From positions 293,121 through 357,120 of the forward strand of contig NZ_JARESE010000062.1 in NCBI RefSeq assembly GCF_029076845.1: a stretch of DNA of 64,000 nucleotides, in the 5' to 3' direction. How positions within the stretch are numbered: the first letter of the stretch is position 1; every line of letters begins with the position of its first letter. Below the pieces are notes generated by a model. That model ran no database searches. It was not told the origin of the DNA and was given only the letters and a program-made list of their open reading frames with translations. The position numbers were made by a program, and so were the translations under genes. The stretch comes from Novosphingobium album (ex Liu et al. 2023). Its GTDB lineage: Bacteria; Pseudomonadota; Alphaproteobacteria; Sphingomonadales; Sphingomonadaceae. Of this stretch, positions 9,201 through 17,908 are shown one piece after another.

Positions 9201-12200
9201 GGCAGCCGCGCGGGCGCGAGGCCGAGGGCGTGGAGATCGCGCGCGGCCCGTTCGGCCGCGTCCTGTTCGGCCCAGTCGAGCGACCCCATCGACCCGTAGC
9301 GCCGCGCAAGCTCGATCGCCTCCTCGCGCGAGGCCGCGACGGTGGTGACCAGGGCCAACTCCACCTCGCCATGCGGAGCGAGTGTCACTTCCGCCTGAAA
9401 CGCGGCGGCCGGATCGAGCGGGAAACGCGCGCGCGGCCCGGCCGGGCCGGAAAAGCGGGGAAAGTCGCGTGTCAGGCCAAGCCGCGCGCGCGACCGCGCA
9501 CGGGCGACTTCCCAACCGGTCAGGCGAACCGCGTCGTCCGATGTGACGAGGCGCTGCATCAGCACTGGCGCGAGCGCGCCCGGCTCACGCGGGCGCCGCG
9601 CGAACAGCAGCGCGTCGAGCTCCGGGTAAGTCCCCGCTTCGACGAAGAGGCGGGCGAAGGCGGGGTGGCGTTGCCATTCCCCGGCGGGAGCCAGCGCGAT
9701 CTCGGCATGGCTCGCGAATTCGAGGATGCGTTGCTCGGCCGAGGTGTTGACCAGCCGCAGACGCCGGATCTCGACGTCCTCGGACGGCGAGACCAGAACC
9801 TCGAGCGAGGTCGAGATCCCCTGGACGCCGCAGCGGTATTCGATCTTGTGCGCATGGAAGATCGTGTGGCGATCCTCGCCCCCGCCCAAGGGCGCGGGAG
9901 CCGGCGACCAGGCAAGGCCGGTGCCCGGCTCACGCAGATAGAAGAAATGGCCGATATCGTGGTCCGCGCCGGCGGGCCGCGTGAGCGCCTGATCCTTCCA
10001 GGAAAGATCATCGGCGCCGTCCGCCGCGATCCGCGCCGACAGGCGTCCATTGCCCAGCAGATGGATCGCGAGTGACGCCGGATCGTCCACTTCCCAGGGC
10101 TGGGGCCGAGGAAGCCCCGCGCTATCGATCGCCGGCGCGGCCACATGGTCCAGCCGTTCGAGTTCGGGCGGCAATTCCCAGGGAATGCGCTCATTGAGCA
10201 GCAGATCGACCGTGCGCACGCGCGCGTCGGCATGAAACCAGTCGACCAGCATGTTGCCGCAGAGCGCATTGGCGATGGCGGCGATGGTCATACCCTGATG
10301 ATGCGCCATGAAGGACTGTACCGGCGTGGGCACGCCTTGCTCGCGGCGGCGTTCGGGCGTGAAGTCAAGCGCCTCGTAGAAGCCGAAACAGCCCGTCGCG
10401 CCCACGCCGACCAGCCGCCGCAGATTTGCGACCGATGCAGCCGGATCGGCCGCCAGTGCCAGCGCCGTCGCATAAGGCGCGATCACGAGATCCTCGGTCA
10501 GCCCGCGACGCAGGCCAAGCTCGGGCACGCCGAACGCGCGATAGCGCCAGGAGCCGTCCGCGCCCACCGAAGCGAAGCCCGATTCCGAAATGCCCCAAGG
10601 CACGCCCTGCCGCGCGCCGTAACGGCGCTGGCTGGCGACCGCGCTGCGCTCGCTTTCGCCCAGCAGCGTCGCCGGATCGCTGCGCAGGAACAGCGCGGGC
10701 ATGAGGTATTCGAACATCGAGCCGTTCCACGAGACGAGCGCCAGTTCGTGCCGATGCTTCACGATGGGCCGCCCGAGGTGGAACCAGTGTTCCGGCGGAA
10801 CATCCTGCTTGGCGATGGCGAAATAGCTGGCCAGCCGTGCCTCGCTGGCCAGCAGGTCGTAGAAGTGCGAATCGATGCGCTGGGTACTGACGTCGTAGCC
10901 GATGTGGAACAGCTTGCGATCGGGATCATAGAGCGGGCCGAATTCCATGCCCTCGGCCATTGCCGCCGCGTGGTCCGCCAGCCGCTCCAGCGATCGTTCG
11001 AGCCTGCGCCAGCGCGCCAGCCCCCGCCGCGCGCTTGCGGCCATGTCCGCAAGCCATGCGCGGGCGACCGCGTCGTGCGCGTCGCCGTCGAGTTCGGCCC
11101 GCAGCGCTTCGGCCGCCCTTGCCAGTCGCGCGCAGCCGCAAAGCGGCTCGAGCGGAGAAAGAGTGGCCGCCAGCCGCAGAGCCATGGCCCGGCACTCCGG
11201 GGGAGCCGCCGCGAGCCCCGGCAGCCAGGGCAACAGGGTTTCGAGATCGCGCCGACAATCCTTGAACTGATGCTCGCTGCGTTCGATCCAGTTCCGCAAG
11301 TTCCGCAGGACGCGAGAAGATCTGGCCGGCGAGCGATCGAGCAGCCGGGCCAGTTCATCGCGCAGGATCGCGATTTCCGACAGACCGTGATCGAGCAGGG
11401 CCGGCCAGCGCAGCGGCTCGGCCCGCGCCGCGCGCATCTCGGCAGTCAGGGCGGCGATGCGGGCCTGCACGCCATCCTCGTACCCACCTTCGGCCAGCGC
11501 TTCGGCGAGCACCGCCAGGCAATCATCGAGTCCGTCCCAGCGTTCGGAGGCAAAGGCCGGGGACCGCGCGATCCGGCGACAGCCTTCGGCAAGCACCACC
11601 AGGCTGACCGCCAGATTGCCGCTGTCGACCGTCGAGACATAGCGCGGTTCGAGCGAGGCGAGCGAAGTGGTGTCGTACCAGTTGAGGAAATGGCCCTGCC
11701 AGCGCTCGAGCCGGTCGAGCGAGGCGAACATCGCGCGCATCCGCTCGTTGAGTTCGGCGCTGCCGATATGGCCGAGCCGCCAGGCCGAAAGCGCGGAAAG
11801 CACCATCATGCCGATATTGGTGGGCGAAGTGCGATGCGCGGTGGCTTCCACCGGCTCTTCCTGGTGATTGTCGGGCGGCAGCCAGTTGTCCTCTGGCCGC
11901 ACGTAAGTCTCGAAGAACAGCCAGCTGCGGCGCGCGACGCGGCGCAGGAAAGCGCGCGCGGCCGCGTCGAGCTGAGCCGGGGGCGGGGTCCGGGCGCGGC
12001 CGGTCCACGCGGCGATTGCCGGCGCGGCCAGCCACAGGCACATAAGTGGCGCGGCCACCGGCAAGGCCCGCGGATCGAACGCGAACAGGGACAGCATGAG
12101 CAGCGCGGCGAGCGGTGAAGGCCAGGTCTCGCGCCATTGCCCGCCACGCCGATCGGCGCCCGCGAACTTGCGGCTGACATGCGCGGCGCTGGTCCATTCG

Positions 12201-14656
12201 AGCAAATGCCGCCGCCGTCGCATCCGCAGCATGGTGATGCCGATGGCATGAAGCGCGATCGCGGTGTCCGAAAGCAGAAAGGCGATCTGCAGCGTCCAGC
12301 GCCCGAGATGCTCACCCGCCTGATTCAGCGTGCCGGTCAGTACGCCCCGGCGGCGCCCCCGTGCAAGGCCGGTGACGAGATCGGTGAACAGCCACGCGCC
12401 CGGCACCAGCAGGGCCAGCAGCGTCCAGAACAGCGCCTGGCCGGGCAGGATGAACCATCCGCCCAGCAGCAGCACCAGCACGCTGGCGGGCACCAGGCTG
12501 CGGCGCATGTTGTCCCAGATCCGCAGCCGGTCGAACAGGGTCAGCCGGTTCTTCAGCCTGGTCCCGTCCGGGCCCGGCACCCGGCCGAAAAGCCAGGGCA
12601 GAAGCTGCCAGTCGCCCCGCACCCAGCGGTGCCAGCGGCGCGCGTATTCGCCATAGCTTGCCGGAAAGCTCTCATAGACGATGATGTCGCTGGCCAGCCC
12701 GGCGCGGCCGTGCAGCCCTTCCCACAGATCGTGGCTGAGCAGGTAATTCTCGGGGATCCGCCCCTGGACGCTGCGCGCGAAACCGGCGACATCGTAGATC
12801 CCCTTGCCCACGAAGTTCCCGGTGCCGACAAGATCCTGATAGACGTCGCTGACCGCGCGCGAATAGATGTCGATCGCGGTATCGCCGCCGAACAGCCGGG
12901 CGAACAGGCTGTCCGAGCCATGCGGCGCGATCTCGACGCGGGGCTGGAGCACGGTGTAACCCGACACGACCCTGCCGGAAGCGTCGAACACCGGCCGGTT
13001 GAGCGGATGCGCCAGCGCCCCGGCGAGCCGGGCAACGCTGCCCGGCGGCAGCCGGGTGTCGGCATCGGCCGTCACCACCAGGCGTGCGCCGGCCAGTTGC
13101 CCGATCGGCCCGGAGGTGACGGGAAAGGCCGTTGCCTCGCCGCTCAGCAGGAAGTGGTTGAATTGCTCCAGCTTGCCGCGCTTGCGCTCCCAGGCCATCC
13201 AGCAGTCCTGCGCGGGATTGAACGACCGCGCACGATGCAGGAGGCAGAACGAAGGCTGCCCGGCACGCGCGCCATGGCGGTGGTTGAGCGCTTCAATCCC
13301 TTGGCAAAGCGCGGCTTCCAGACGTTCGTCCCCGGCCGTCCGCTCTTCGCGCGCATCGGCCGGATCGCTGAGCAGCACGAAAGCACGCGCGTCGGGATTG
13401 GCCAGCCGGTGCGCTTCCAGCCGCGCGAGCAAGGCGGGCGCTTCCTCGACTTCTCCAACGATCACCGGCATCACCACCAGCGTGGGCCAGGCCGCGTCGA
13501 TACCCTTCGAAAAATCGAGCTTGGCCAGGCGCCTTGGCGGCACGGCCAGCGTCACCAGCCAGTTGACCAGCGTGACACTGAGGACGGTCGCCGGCAGGGC
13601 CGAGAGCGCAAGACCCAGAAGCCATTGCATGGGCGCGGCGTGATGCGCGGCAAGATAGGCCCCGGGAAGAACGAGGCCGGCCAGCCCGCACAGGAAGAGC
13701 GCCCAAGTATAGGCCCCGCCGGGGTGACGCTTGAGCCACCGGGCGAGGCGCAAGGCCCGCGGCGGAACGGCGCCGAGCGTCCGCTCCAGCTCCAGCGCTC
13801 CTGGCCCGACAAGCCAGTATCCGACATGGCCGAGCGGCATGTTCCGGCTTTTCGTGGCGAGCGACACGGCGCTTTGCGCCACCAGCACTTCGCTTGCCGC
13901 GCTCCGCTCGGCCAGACGCTCGACCGCGCGGCGGTAGGCATCGCGCGTATCGAAATCCATGGCCGGATAGGTGCCGGCCGGATCACGCCTCAGGCTGCGT
14001 TCGACATGGCTGGATGCGTCGAACACATCCTTCCACGAAATGTTCGAGATGACGCCCAGATTGGCGATCGCGCGCGACACGCATTCGATGGGCTCGCACG
14101 AGGTGAGATAGGCCTCGCAACAGGTGCTCACCTCCAACGGTGCCGGCACCGTTGGGAATACTTCGGCAAAGCCCGCGACGAGCCGCTCGATGCACGCGAT
14201 CCGCAGCATCGCCGGCAGCGCCCAGAGTTCGGCGATGTCCAGCGGATCGTGCTCCTGATAGCCTTCGAGATAGGCAAGCACGCTTTCGCGCGAGAGCTGG
14301 AAATGCGTGGCGTGCAGCAGATCGTGCGCCAGGGCCAAGACGCGTGGCTCGCGCGGCGCCGACGCGGAAGCCAGCACGCACAGCTTGCGATAGAAGCCGG
14401 GCGGGAGATCCTGCTTGATCAGCAGCGCCGCGCGCTGCACCTGATAGCCGTTGTCCAGCAGCCATTCGGCAGCGGTCGCCGCGGATGGTTCAGCCACGGC
14501 CGCGGCATCGAGGGCATCGCGCAGCCACTGGCCGATCCGCTCGATCCGTTGCCAGATGGCGATCGGACGGGGCGGCCCCGCACCGCGCAGCGGAGCATGG
14601 GCCTTGCCCGTCTCCCAGGCGTGACCGGCAACCGGATCAGAGGCGCCGTAGTCCAT
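6254..14656 (-). CDS. ndvB: Cyclic beta-1,2-glucan synthase (NdvB/ChvB/Cgs type)
   Basis: A 2800-residue membrane enzyme, matching the usual length of this family. The N-terminus carries the WLLDNGYQ ... DLPPGFYRKL element. A family-84 glycosyltransferase domain (about residues 380-720) has TADADTRLPPG near residue 527 and RRWHRWVRGDWQ near 677, between membrane segments at about 312-365 and 725-750, with more near 865-900. A glycoamylase-like middle domain includes SPTNIGMM near 950 and HHQGMT near 1455. The C-terminal GH94 phosphorylase-type domain that sets ring size contains DGDWNDGMN near 2475, whose Asp is the expected general acid. It makes periplasmic cyclic glucans from UDP-glucose for osmotic and host adaptation. 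Its ATG overlaps the stop codon of the universal stress gene upstream by 1 bp (TGATG), so the two are translationally coupled. Confidence 0.93.
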   Translation of the reverse strand: MDYGASDPVAGHAWETGKAHAPLRGAGPPRPIAIWQRIERIGQWLRDALDAAAVAEPSAATAAEWLLDNGYQVQRAALLIKQDLPPGFYRKLCVLASASAPREPRVLALAHDLLHATHFQLSRESVLAYLEGYQEHDPLDIAELWALPAMLRIACIERLVAGFAEVFPTVPAPLEVSTCCEAYLTSCEPIECVSRAIANLGVISNISWKDVFDASSHVERSLRRDPAGTYPAMDFDTRDAYRRAVERLAERSAASEVLVAQSAVSLATKSRNMPLGHVGYWLVGPGALELERTLGAVPPRALRLARWLKRHPGGAYTWALFLCGLAGLVLPGAYLAAHHAAPMQWLLGLALSALPATVLSVTLVNWLVTLAVPPRRLAKLDFSKGIDAAWPTLVVMPVIVGEVEEAPALLARLEAHRLANPDARAFVLLSDPADAREERTAGDERLEAALCQGIEALNHRHGARAGQPSFCLLHRARSFNPAQDCWMAWERKRGKLEQFNHFLLSGEATAFPVTSGPIGQLAGARLVVTADADTRLPPGSVARLAGALAHPLNRPVFDASGRVVSGYTVLQPRVEIAPHGSDSLFARLFGGDTAIDIYSRAVSDVYQDLVGTGNFVGKGIYDVAGFARSVQGRIPENYLLSHDLWEGLHGRAGLASDIIVYESFPASYGEYARRWHRWVRGDWQLLPWLFGRVPGPDGTRLKNRLTLFDRLRIWDNMRRSLVPASVLVLLLGGWFILPGQALFWTLLALLVPGAWLFTDLVTGLARGRRRGVLTGTLNQAGEHLGRWTLQIAFLLSDTAIALHAIGITMLRMRRRRHLLEWTSAAHVSRKFAGADRRGGQWRETWPSPLAALLMLSLFAFDPRALPVAAPLMCLWLAAPAIAAWTGRARTPPPAQLDAAARAFLRRVARRSWLFFETYVRPEDNWLPPDNHQEEPVEATAHRTSPTNIGMMVLSALSAWRLGHIGSAELNERMRAMFASLDRLERWQGHFLNWYDTTSLASLEPRYVSTVDSGNLAVSLVVLAEGCRRIARSPAFASERWDGLDDCLAVLAEALAEGGYEDGVQARIAALTAEMRAARAEPLRWPALLDHGLSEIAILRDELARLLDRSPARSSRVLRNLRNWIERSEHQFKDCRRDLETLLPWLPGLAAAPPECRAMALRLAATLSPLEPLCGCARLARAAEALRAELDGDAHDAVARAWLADMAASARRGLARWRRLERSLERLADHAAAMAEGMEFGPLYDPDRKLFHIGYDVSTQRIDSHFYDLLASEARLASYFAIAKQDVPPEHWFHLGRPIVKHRHELALVSWNGSMFEYLMPALFLRSDPATLLGESERSAVASQRRYGARQGVPWGISESGFASVGADGSWRYRAFGVPELGLRRGLTEDLVIAPYATALALAADPAASVANLRRLVGVGATGCFGFYEALDFTPERRREQGVPTPVQSFMAHHQGMTIAAIANALCGNMLVDWFHADARVRTVDLLLNERIPWELPPELERLDHVAAPAIDSAGLPRPQPWEVDDPASLAIHLLGNGRLSARIAADGADDLSWKDQALTRPAGADHDIGHFFYLREPGTGLAWSPAPAPLGGGEDRHTIFHAHKIEYRCGVQGISTSLEVLVSPSEDVEIRRLRLVNTSAEQRILEFASHAEIALAPAGEWQRHPAFARLFVEAGTYPELDALLFARRPREPGALAPVLMQRLVTSDDAVRLTGWEVARARSRARLGLTRDFPRFSGPAGPRARFPLDPAAAFQAEVTLAPHGEVELALVTTVAASREEAIELARRYGSMGSLDWAEQDAAERAARDLHALGLAPARLPDAQLLLTALIGCPSPRNPGLGDNDREDLWALGLSGDCPLLLMELSGDFDGAELRFLLAAHRLWGWRGAAIDLVLLHPGLPGYVEPLRERMLDIVRQTGSEYLVGERGGVHIVGSEHVEERRLAALRIAATATIADRAGPIAQQLAARRDEFAPGPPFLPAGRAAMTQAATRPPDRAETLRFANGLGSFTRAGDYRIALEAMRATPAPWANVLANPGFGSIVTEAGLGFTFAGNSGENRLTPWHNDALSDRQGEALYLRDEETGEVWSVTPLPAGRDAACRIEHGLGGTRWWRDDRDLDQELHCFVARDDPVKIVRLRLTDRSGLSRRVTATCFVDWLLGAIAGEPAPFRASWYRTDLQTIFARNRWQRDFHGQIAFLSASGAPHSLTTSRRDFLGPRPDWQRPAGLAAWDLGNRTENAGADAAAALQLHLDIPAHGSAEVAFLLGQAEGEDGVADLIARWRDSGRIAAEPARLAEAWERRCDAVEVTTPDPAFDLMVNRWLPYQTVSSRLFARAGFHQASGAFGFRDQLQDVLALLLADPALARDQILRAAAHQFAQGDVLHWWHPPGGKGVRTRCSDDLLWLPHAAARYVVATGDVALLDEPVPFLDAAELRDDERDRFAQFPTADGASLFEHCLRAFDRAWRLGEHGLPLIGDGDWNDGMNRVGSGGKGESVWLGWFMAATIREFARMCDGLGRGSFTGHWLPRADQLVAAIERHGWDGDWYVRAFDDQGRPWGSRDNDECRIDSLAQSWSVIAGGGTDERARRAIDSAFAHLVRPDDRIVRLLDPPFDTSPRDPGYIKAYPPGIRENGGQYSHASAWLGIACAMLGDGARAKEVFDRINPIRHAGSSGEAAIYGIEPYVVAGDIGAGEDRLGRGGWSWYTGAAAWTWRLAVEHILGLRLEGGQLALSPCLPPDWPGFTAKLRGAGVIEVTVKRGPGTGLRVDGASDAGSTFAFPGKGRTRKVELMMAESCPVGEASPV

Positions 14657-15654
14657 CAGGCCATGTGTGCCGAACCGGGCAGACGCTCACCAGGCGCGAT
14701 CGGCAAGGCCCTGCCCGCCAGCGGCCCCGAGGGGCGCACGAGCATCACCGGACCGGTCAGGTGATCGAGAAGATAGCTTGCCGTGCCGCCGATCGACAGG
14801 TCGTTGCACCGCTTGCCGCCCTGTCCCTTGGCAGACAGGACGACCAGGTCCGGCGCTTCCTCGCCCAGCGCGCGGAGCAGCGATGTGCGGGGATCACCCT
14901 TCAGGCACAAGCTGCGTACGGCGAGCCCCTGGTCGACCAGCCGGCGCCGGGTCCTCTCCAGGAAGCCGCCCGCCGCCTGCGCGTTACGGCGGTCGAGCCG
15001 GATGCGCAGTTCGAGATCGCTGGTCGCTGGCGGCCCGAAATCGGTGAGACCGGATTCGGGAATGACATGAAGCAGCAGGAGTTCGGCATGCGACCGGCGG
15101 GCCAGTCGGGCCGCCTCAGCGAGCGCCGCTTCCGCGAAGTTGGAGCCGTCTAGCGGCACAGCGATACGCGGCGAACCGATCCCGCGCGGCGCGTAGCCCG
15201 GGGGAACAAGCAGCAGTGAGCCGGACGGAGCCTGCGTGACCAGCCGGGCGACCCGCCCCCCCGCGTCGCGCGATTCGCGCGATCCGGGCGCGCCGATCAC
15301 CAGCAAGGCGCCGGTTTCTCCCACCCGATCAGCTAGCGCGACCAGCCAATCACCTTCGTTCAACTCCAGCGACACTTCGCCGGGCTGTTCGGGCAGGCTG
15401 TCACGCAAGCGGCGCAGATCCCGCCGCGCCTCCTGGCGGCGGATATTCCATTCGAGCGGATCGGGCAGCGCAGCCGGATCATGCGAGTGTTCGAGCACAC
15501 GATAGAGCACCAGCGGCCGGTCGAACGACTGGGCATAATGCGCGGCCGTCTGGGCGATTTCCTGCGAACGGTGCGAACCGTCCACACAGGCGATCACCGG
15601 GCCCTGGGTCGGCGTGTCGGGCGCATGAGGCAGCGGCAGCGATGAAACAGGCAT
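14656..15654 (-). CDS. Universal stress protein with two UspA domains
   Basis: A 332-residue tandem UspA protein; the longer upstream frame is rejected because the family starts near MPVSSLPLP, giving ATG at 15654. Domain 1 (about 15-150) begins GPVIACVDGSHRS; domain 2 (about 170-315) begins RIAVPLDGSNFAEAAL. Domain 2 has the ATP-binding type G-x-G-G ... G-G-T-A-S loop (KGQGGKRCNDLSIGGTAS) and ends in PVMLVRP. Domain 1 has a weaker loop (GAPGSRESRDAGG), so only domain 2 may bind nucleotide. It overlaps ndvB by 1 bp. It is divergent from the esterase operon. Role in stress tolerance is inferred from the family. Confidence 0.9.
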   Translation of the reverse strand: MPVSSLPLPHAPDTPTQGPVIACVDGSHRSQEIAQTAAHYAQSFDRPLVLYRVLEHSHDPAALPDPLEWNIRRQEARRDLRRLRDSLPEQPGEVSLELNEGDWLVALADRVGETGALLVIGAPGSRESRDAGGRVARLVTQAPSGSLLLVPPGYAPRGIGSPRIAVPLDGSNFAEAALAEAARLARRSHAELLLLHVIPESGLTDFGPPATSDLELRIRLDRRNAQAAGGFLERTRRRLVDQGLAVRSLCLKGDPRTSLLRALGEEAPDLVVLSAKGQGGKRCNDLSIGGTASYLLDHLTGPVMLVRPSGPLAGRALPIAPGERLPGSAHMA

Positions 15655-15923
15655 GGAACGCAACTTTCGCACTTGGGCGGCACTAGCGTGTTCCAGCCGG
15701 GCGCTTGCGTGAATCGAGCCATTCCTTCGCCAGCGTTCCGGGGCCGTTGGCGCCCGGAGCCTTGCACGCTCCACCGGGGGGGAGGGGCCGCGCCAGTCCA
15801 CCGCAAGCCGGCCCGCGACGGTATCCGCAATGTTACCAATCCGCCCCGGAACATTGCGGATGGCGGATACCTTGCGGCGCGACCAATGTTCGCCCGCAAA
15901 TACGCCAGTCTTGGAACGAAGCC
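15655..15923. promoter_or_regulatory. Divergent promoter region, usp-ndvB / esterase operon
   Basis: 269 bp between two oppositely transcribed operons. It contains a perfect 12-bp inverted repeat (separate entry) and a second, nested 9-bp pairing GGTATCCGC (15820-15828) with GCGGATACC (15863-15871). No clear -35/-10 pairs were identified. Confidence 0.5.
15823..15861. repeat. Perfect 12-bp inverted repeat in divergent promoter
   Basis: Arm ATCCGCAATGTT at 15823-15834 is the exact reverse complement of AACATTGCGGAT at 15850-15861, separated by 15 nt. There is no T-run, so it is not a standard terminator. It sits about 60 bp before the esterase start codon and could be an operator or an RNA stem. 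Confidence 0.6.
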
Positions 15924-17249
15924 ATGACGATCCAGAGCCGCATACCGATCGACCAAAGCGCATTTCTTCATGGACTGCGCGTGGCGGCCGAACCGCTGCC
16001 GCATCCCGAAGCGCCGCATTTCGCGGATGCGTTTGAACGCTTTGGCGATGCCCGCGTGGTTCTGCTTGGCGAAGCGACTCACGGCAGTCACGAATTCTAT
16101 GCCGCGCGCGCGGCCATCACGCGCCGGCTGATCGAACGCTACGGCTTCAACATCGTCGCGATGGAGGGCGACTGGCCGGATATCGCGCGGATCGACTCCT
16201 ATGTCCGCCACCGCGCGCCGCGCCCTGGCCGGGGCGAACCCTTCCTGCGCTTTCCGACCTGGATGTGGCGCAACCAGGAAGTCATGGCCTTCGCCGACTG
16301 GCTGCGCGGGCACAATGCCGTTCTTCCCGAGGAGGAACGGACCGGTATGCACGGCCTTGACGTCTACAGCCTGGGCCAGTCGATCCATGCCGTGACCGCC
16401 TATCTCGACGCGCACGACCCCCCGGCCGCCGCCGAGGCGCGCCGCCGCTATGCCGCCCTCCTGTCATGGCAGGACGAGCCGCAGCACTATGGCCGCGCGG
16501 TCGAACACGGTGGTCTCGCCGGCTGCGAGGATGCCGTGGTGGCGCAGCTTGAAGACCTGTTGGCCGGACGCATGGATTACATCGCCGAGGACGGCGAGGT
16601 CTTCTTCGATGCGGAGCAGAATGCCCGCATCGTGCGCGCGGGCGAACGTTACTATCGCGCGATGTATCGCGGCGCGGCCGCGAGTTGGAACCTGCGCGAC
16701 AGGCACATGTTCGACACGCTGCAACGCCTCATGGCCCACCATCACCGGGCACGCGCGGTGGTCTGGGCGCATAACTCGCACGTCGGCAACGCCTCGGCCA
16801 CGGCGATGGGCTGGCACGGCGAGTTCAATATCGGCGAGCTGGTCCGCACCGCCTATGGCGACGAGGCCGTGCTGATCGGCTTCGCGACGGACCGGGGCGA
16901 AGTTGCCGCAGCATCGGACTGGGGCGCGGATATGCGGGTGATGCAAGTCCGCCCCGCGCGCGAGGATAGCTGGGAAGCGGCCTTCCGCCGCACCGGCCAT
17001 GCCCGCAGCCTGACCGACTGGCGCGGCCACAAGCGCAAGCAGCTTGTCGAACTCCTCTCGCAGGCCCTGCTGGAACGCGCGATCGGCGTGGTCTACCGGC
17101 CTGAAACCGAGCGCGCGAGCCACTATTTCGAGGCGGTCCTGGCCGATCAGTTCGATGCCTTGGTCTGGTTCGAGCAGACCGGCGCGGTTACGCCAATCGG
17201 CCACGATCCGCCGCATGGCGCGCCGGAATTCTGGCCGTTCGGGCTATGA
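15924..17249 (+). CDS. Erythromycin esterase family protein (EreA-like fold)
   Basis: A 441-residue protein; ATG at 15924 starts the family homology (MTIQSRIPID), the longer frame upstream is not coding. The signature LLGEATHGSHEF holds Glu50 and His53, followed by AMEGDWPD and the conserved VWAHNSHVGN, all typical of the Pfam erythromycin esterase family. Most genomic members of this family, often fused or adjacent to phosphoribosyltransferases, have no shown macrolide activity, so resistance should not be assumed. The stop codon overlaps the start of the hydrolase gene (ATGA), making it the first gene of a three-gene coupled operon. Confidence 0.88.
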   Translation: MTIQSRIPIDQSAFLHGLRVAAEPLPHPEAPHFADAFERFGDARVVLLGEATHGSHEFYAARAAITRRLIERYGFNIVAMEGDWPDIARIDSYVRHRAPRPGRGEPFLRFPTWMWRNQEVMAFADWLRGHNAVLPEEERTGMHGLDVYSLGQSIHAVTAYLDAHDPPAAAEARRRYAALLSWQDEPQHYGRAVEHGGLAGCEDAVVAQLEDLLAGRMDYIAEDGEVFFDAEQNARIVRAGERYYRAMYRGAAASWNLRDRHMFDTLQRLMAHHHRARAVVWAHNSHVGNASATAMGWHGEFNIGELVRTAYGDEAVLIGFATDRGEVAAASDWGADMRVMQVRPAREDSWEAAFRRTGHARSLTDWRGHKRKQLVELLSQALLERAIGVVYRPETERASHYFEAVLADQFDALVWFEQTGAVTPIGHDPPHGAPEFWPFGL

Positions 17250-17908
17250 ACACACGCGCCCTTGCCCGGCAGGCTCCGCGCGAACTGAGGATCGGCCAGG
17301 CGCCATCGCTGGCGGCGATCCTCGGCGTTCCGAACAAGGCGCGCGGCCTTGTCGTATTCGCACATGGCAGCGGCAGCGGCCGGCTCAGCCCGCGCAATAA
17401 CTATGTCGCGGCACGCCTGCGCGACGACGGAATGGCAACGCTGCTGCTCGACTTGCTTACCCCGGTGGAAGAGCAGGACCGGCGCAATGTGTTCGACATC
17501 GCGCTGCTGGCCGCGCGGCTGCGCTTCGCGGTCGACTGGGCGGCCAGCCATTCCGAGACGCGTGACCTGCGGCCCTGTTATTTCGGCGCGAGCACCGGGG
17601 GCGCCGCCGCATTGCGCGCGGCCGCCGACGATCCGCGCATCGTCGCAGTGGTTTCGCGCGGCGGCAGGCCGGATCTTGCCGGCGCGCAAGCGCTCGGGCG
17701 CGTGCGGGCGCCCACCCTGCTGATCGTCGGCGAGCTGGACGGCGTGGTCATAGAGCTGAACGCCGCCGCGCGCGATGCCATGCGCTGCGAGCGGGACGTG
17801 GTCATCGTTCCGGGCGCGGGCCACCTGTTCGAGGAGCCAGGCACGCTCGATCAGGTCGTCACACTCGCCAGCGACTGGTTCCGCCGGCATCTGGGAGGCA
17901 CGCGATGA
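17246..17908 (+). CDS. Alpha/beta hydrolase, dienelactone-hydrolase-like
   Basis: A 220-residue alpha/beta hydrolase. The nucleophile elbow GASTGG puts Ser116 as catalytic; the acid is probably the Asp in VGELDGVV and the base the His in GAGHLFEEPG. The oxyanion region is FAHGSGSG. Substrate is unknown. The gene overlaps both neighbours by 4 bp (ATGA), and this hydrolase recurs beside phosphoribosyltransferase-fold proteins in stress gene clusters, suggesting a shared pathway that is not yet defined. Confidence 0.85.
   Translation: MNTRALARQAPRELRIGQAPSLAAILGVPNKARGLVVFAHGSGSGRLSPRNNYVAARLRDDGMATLLLDLLTPVEEQDRRNVFDIALLAARLRFAVDWAASHSETRDLRPCYFGASTGGAAALRAAADDPRIVAVVSRGGRPDLAGAQALGRVRAPTLLIVGELDGVVIELNAAARDAMRCERDVVIVPGAGHLFEEPGTLDQVVTLASDWFRRHLGGTR

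Noticed and set aside
6950..12118. Very long plus-strand open frames (over 650-1000 codons) opposite ndvB
   Set aside because: They are antisense to a clear multi-domain protein, rich in Arg/Gln/Gly/Pro, and match no family; a known by-product of high GC codon bias. The same applies opposite tssM, clpV, VgrG and the kinases.
14656..15963. N-terminal 103-residue extension of the universal stress protein
   Set aside because: The extension (Arg/Trp/Ser-rich) lies in the divergent promoter region and precedes the start of UspA homology; ATG 15654 is the credible start.
15924..17249. Macrolide resistance gene call
   Set aside because: Family motifs are present, but the gene context is a stress operon and most such homologues are not shown to hydrolyse macrolides.
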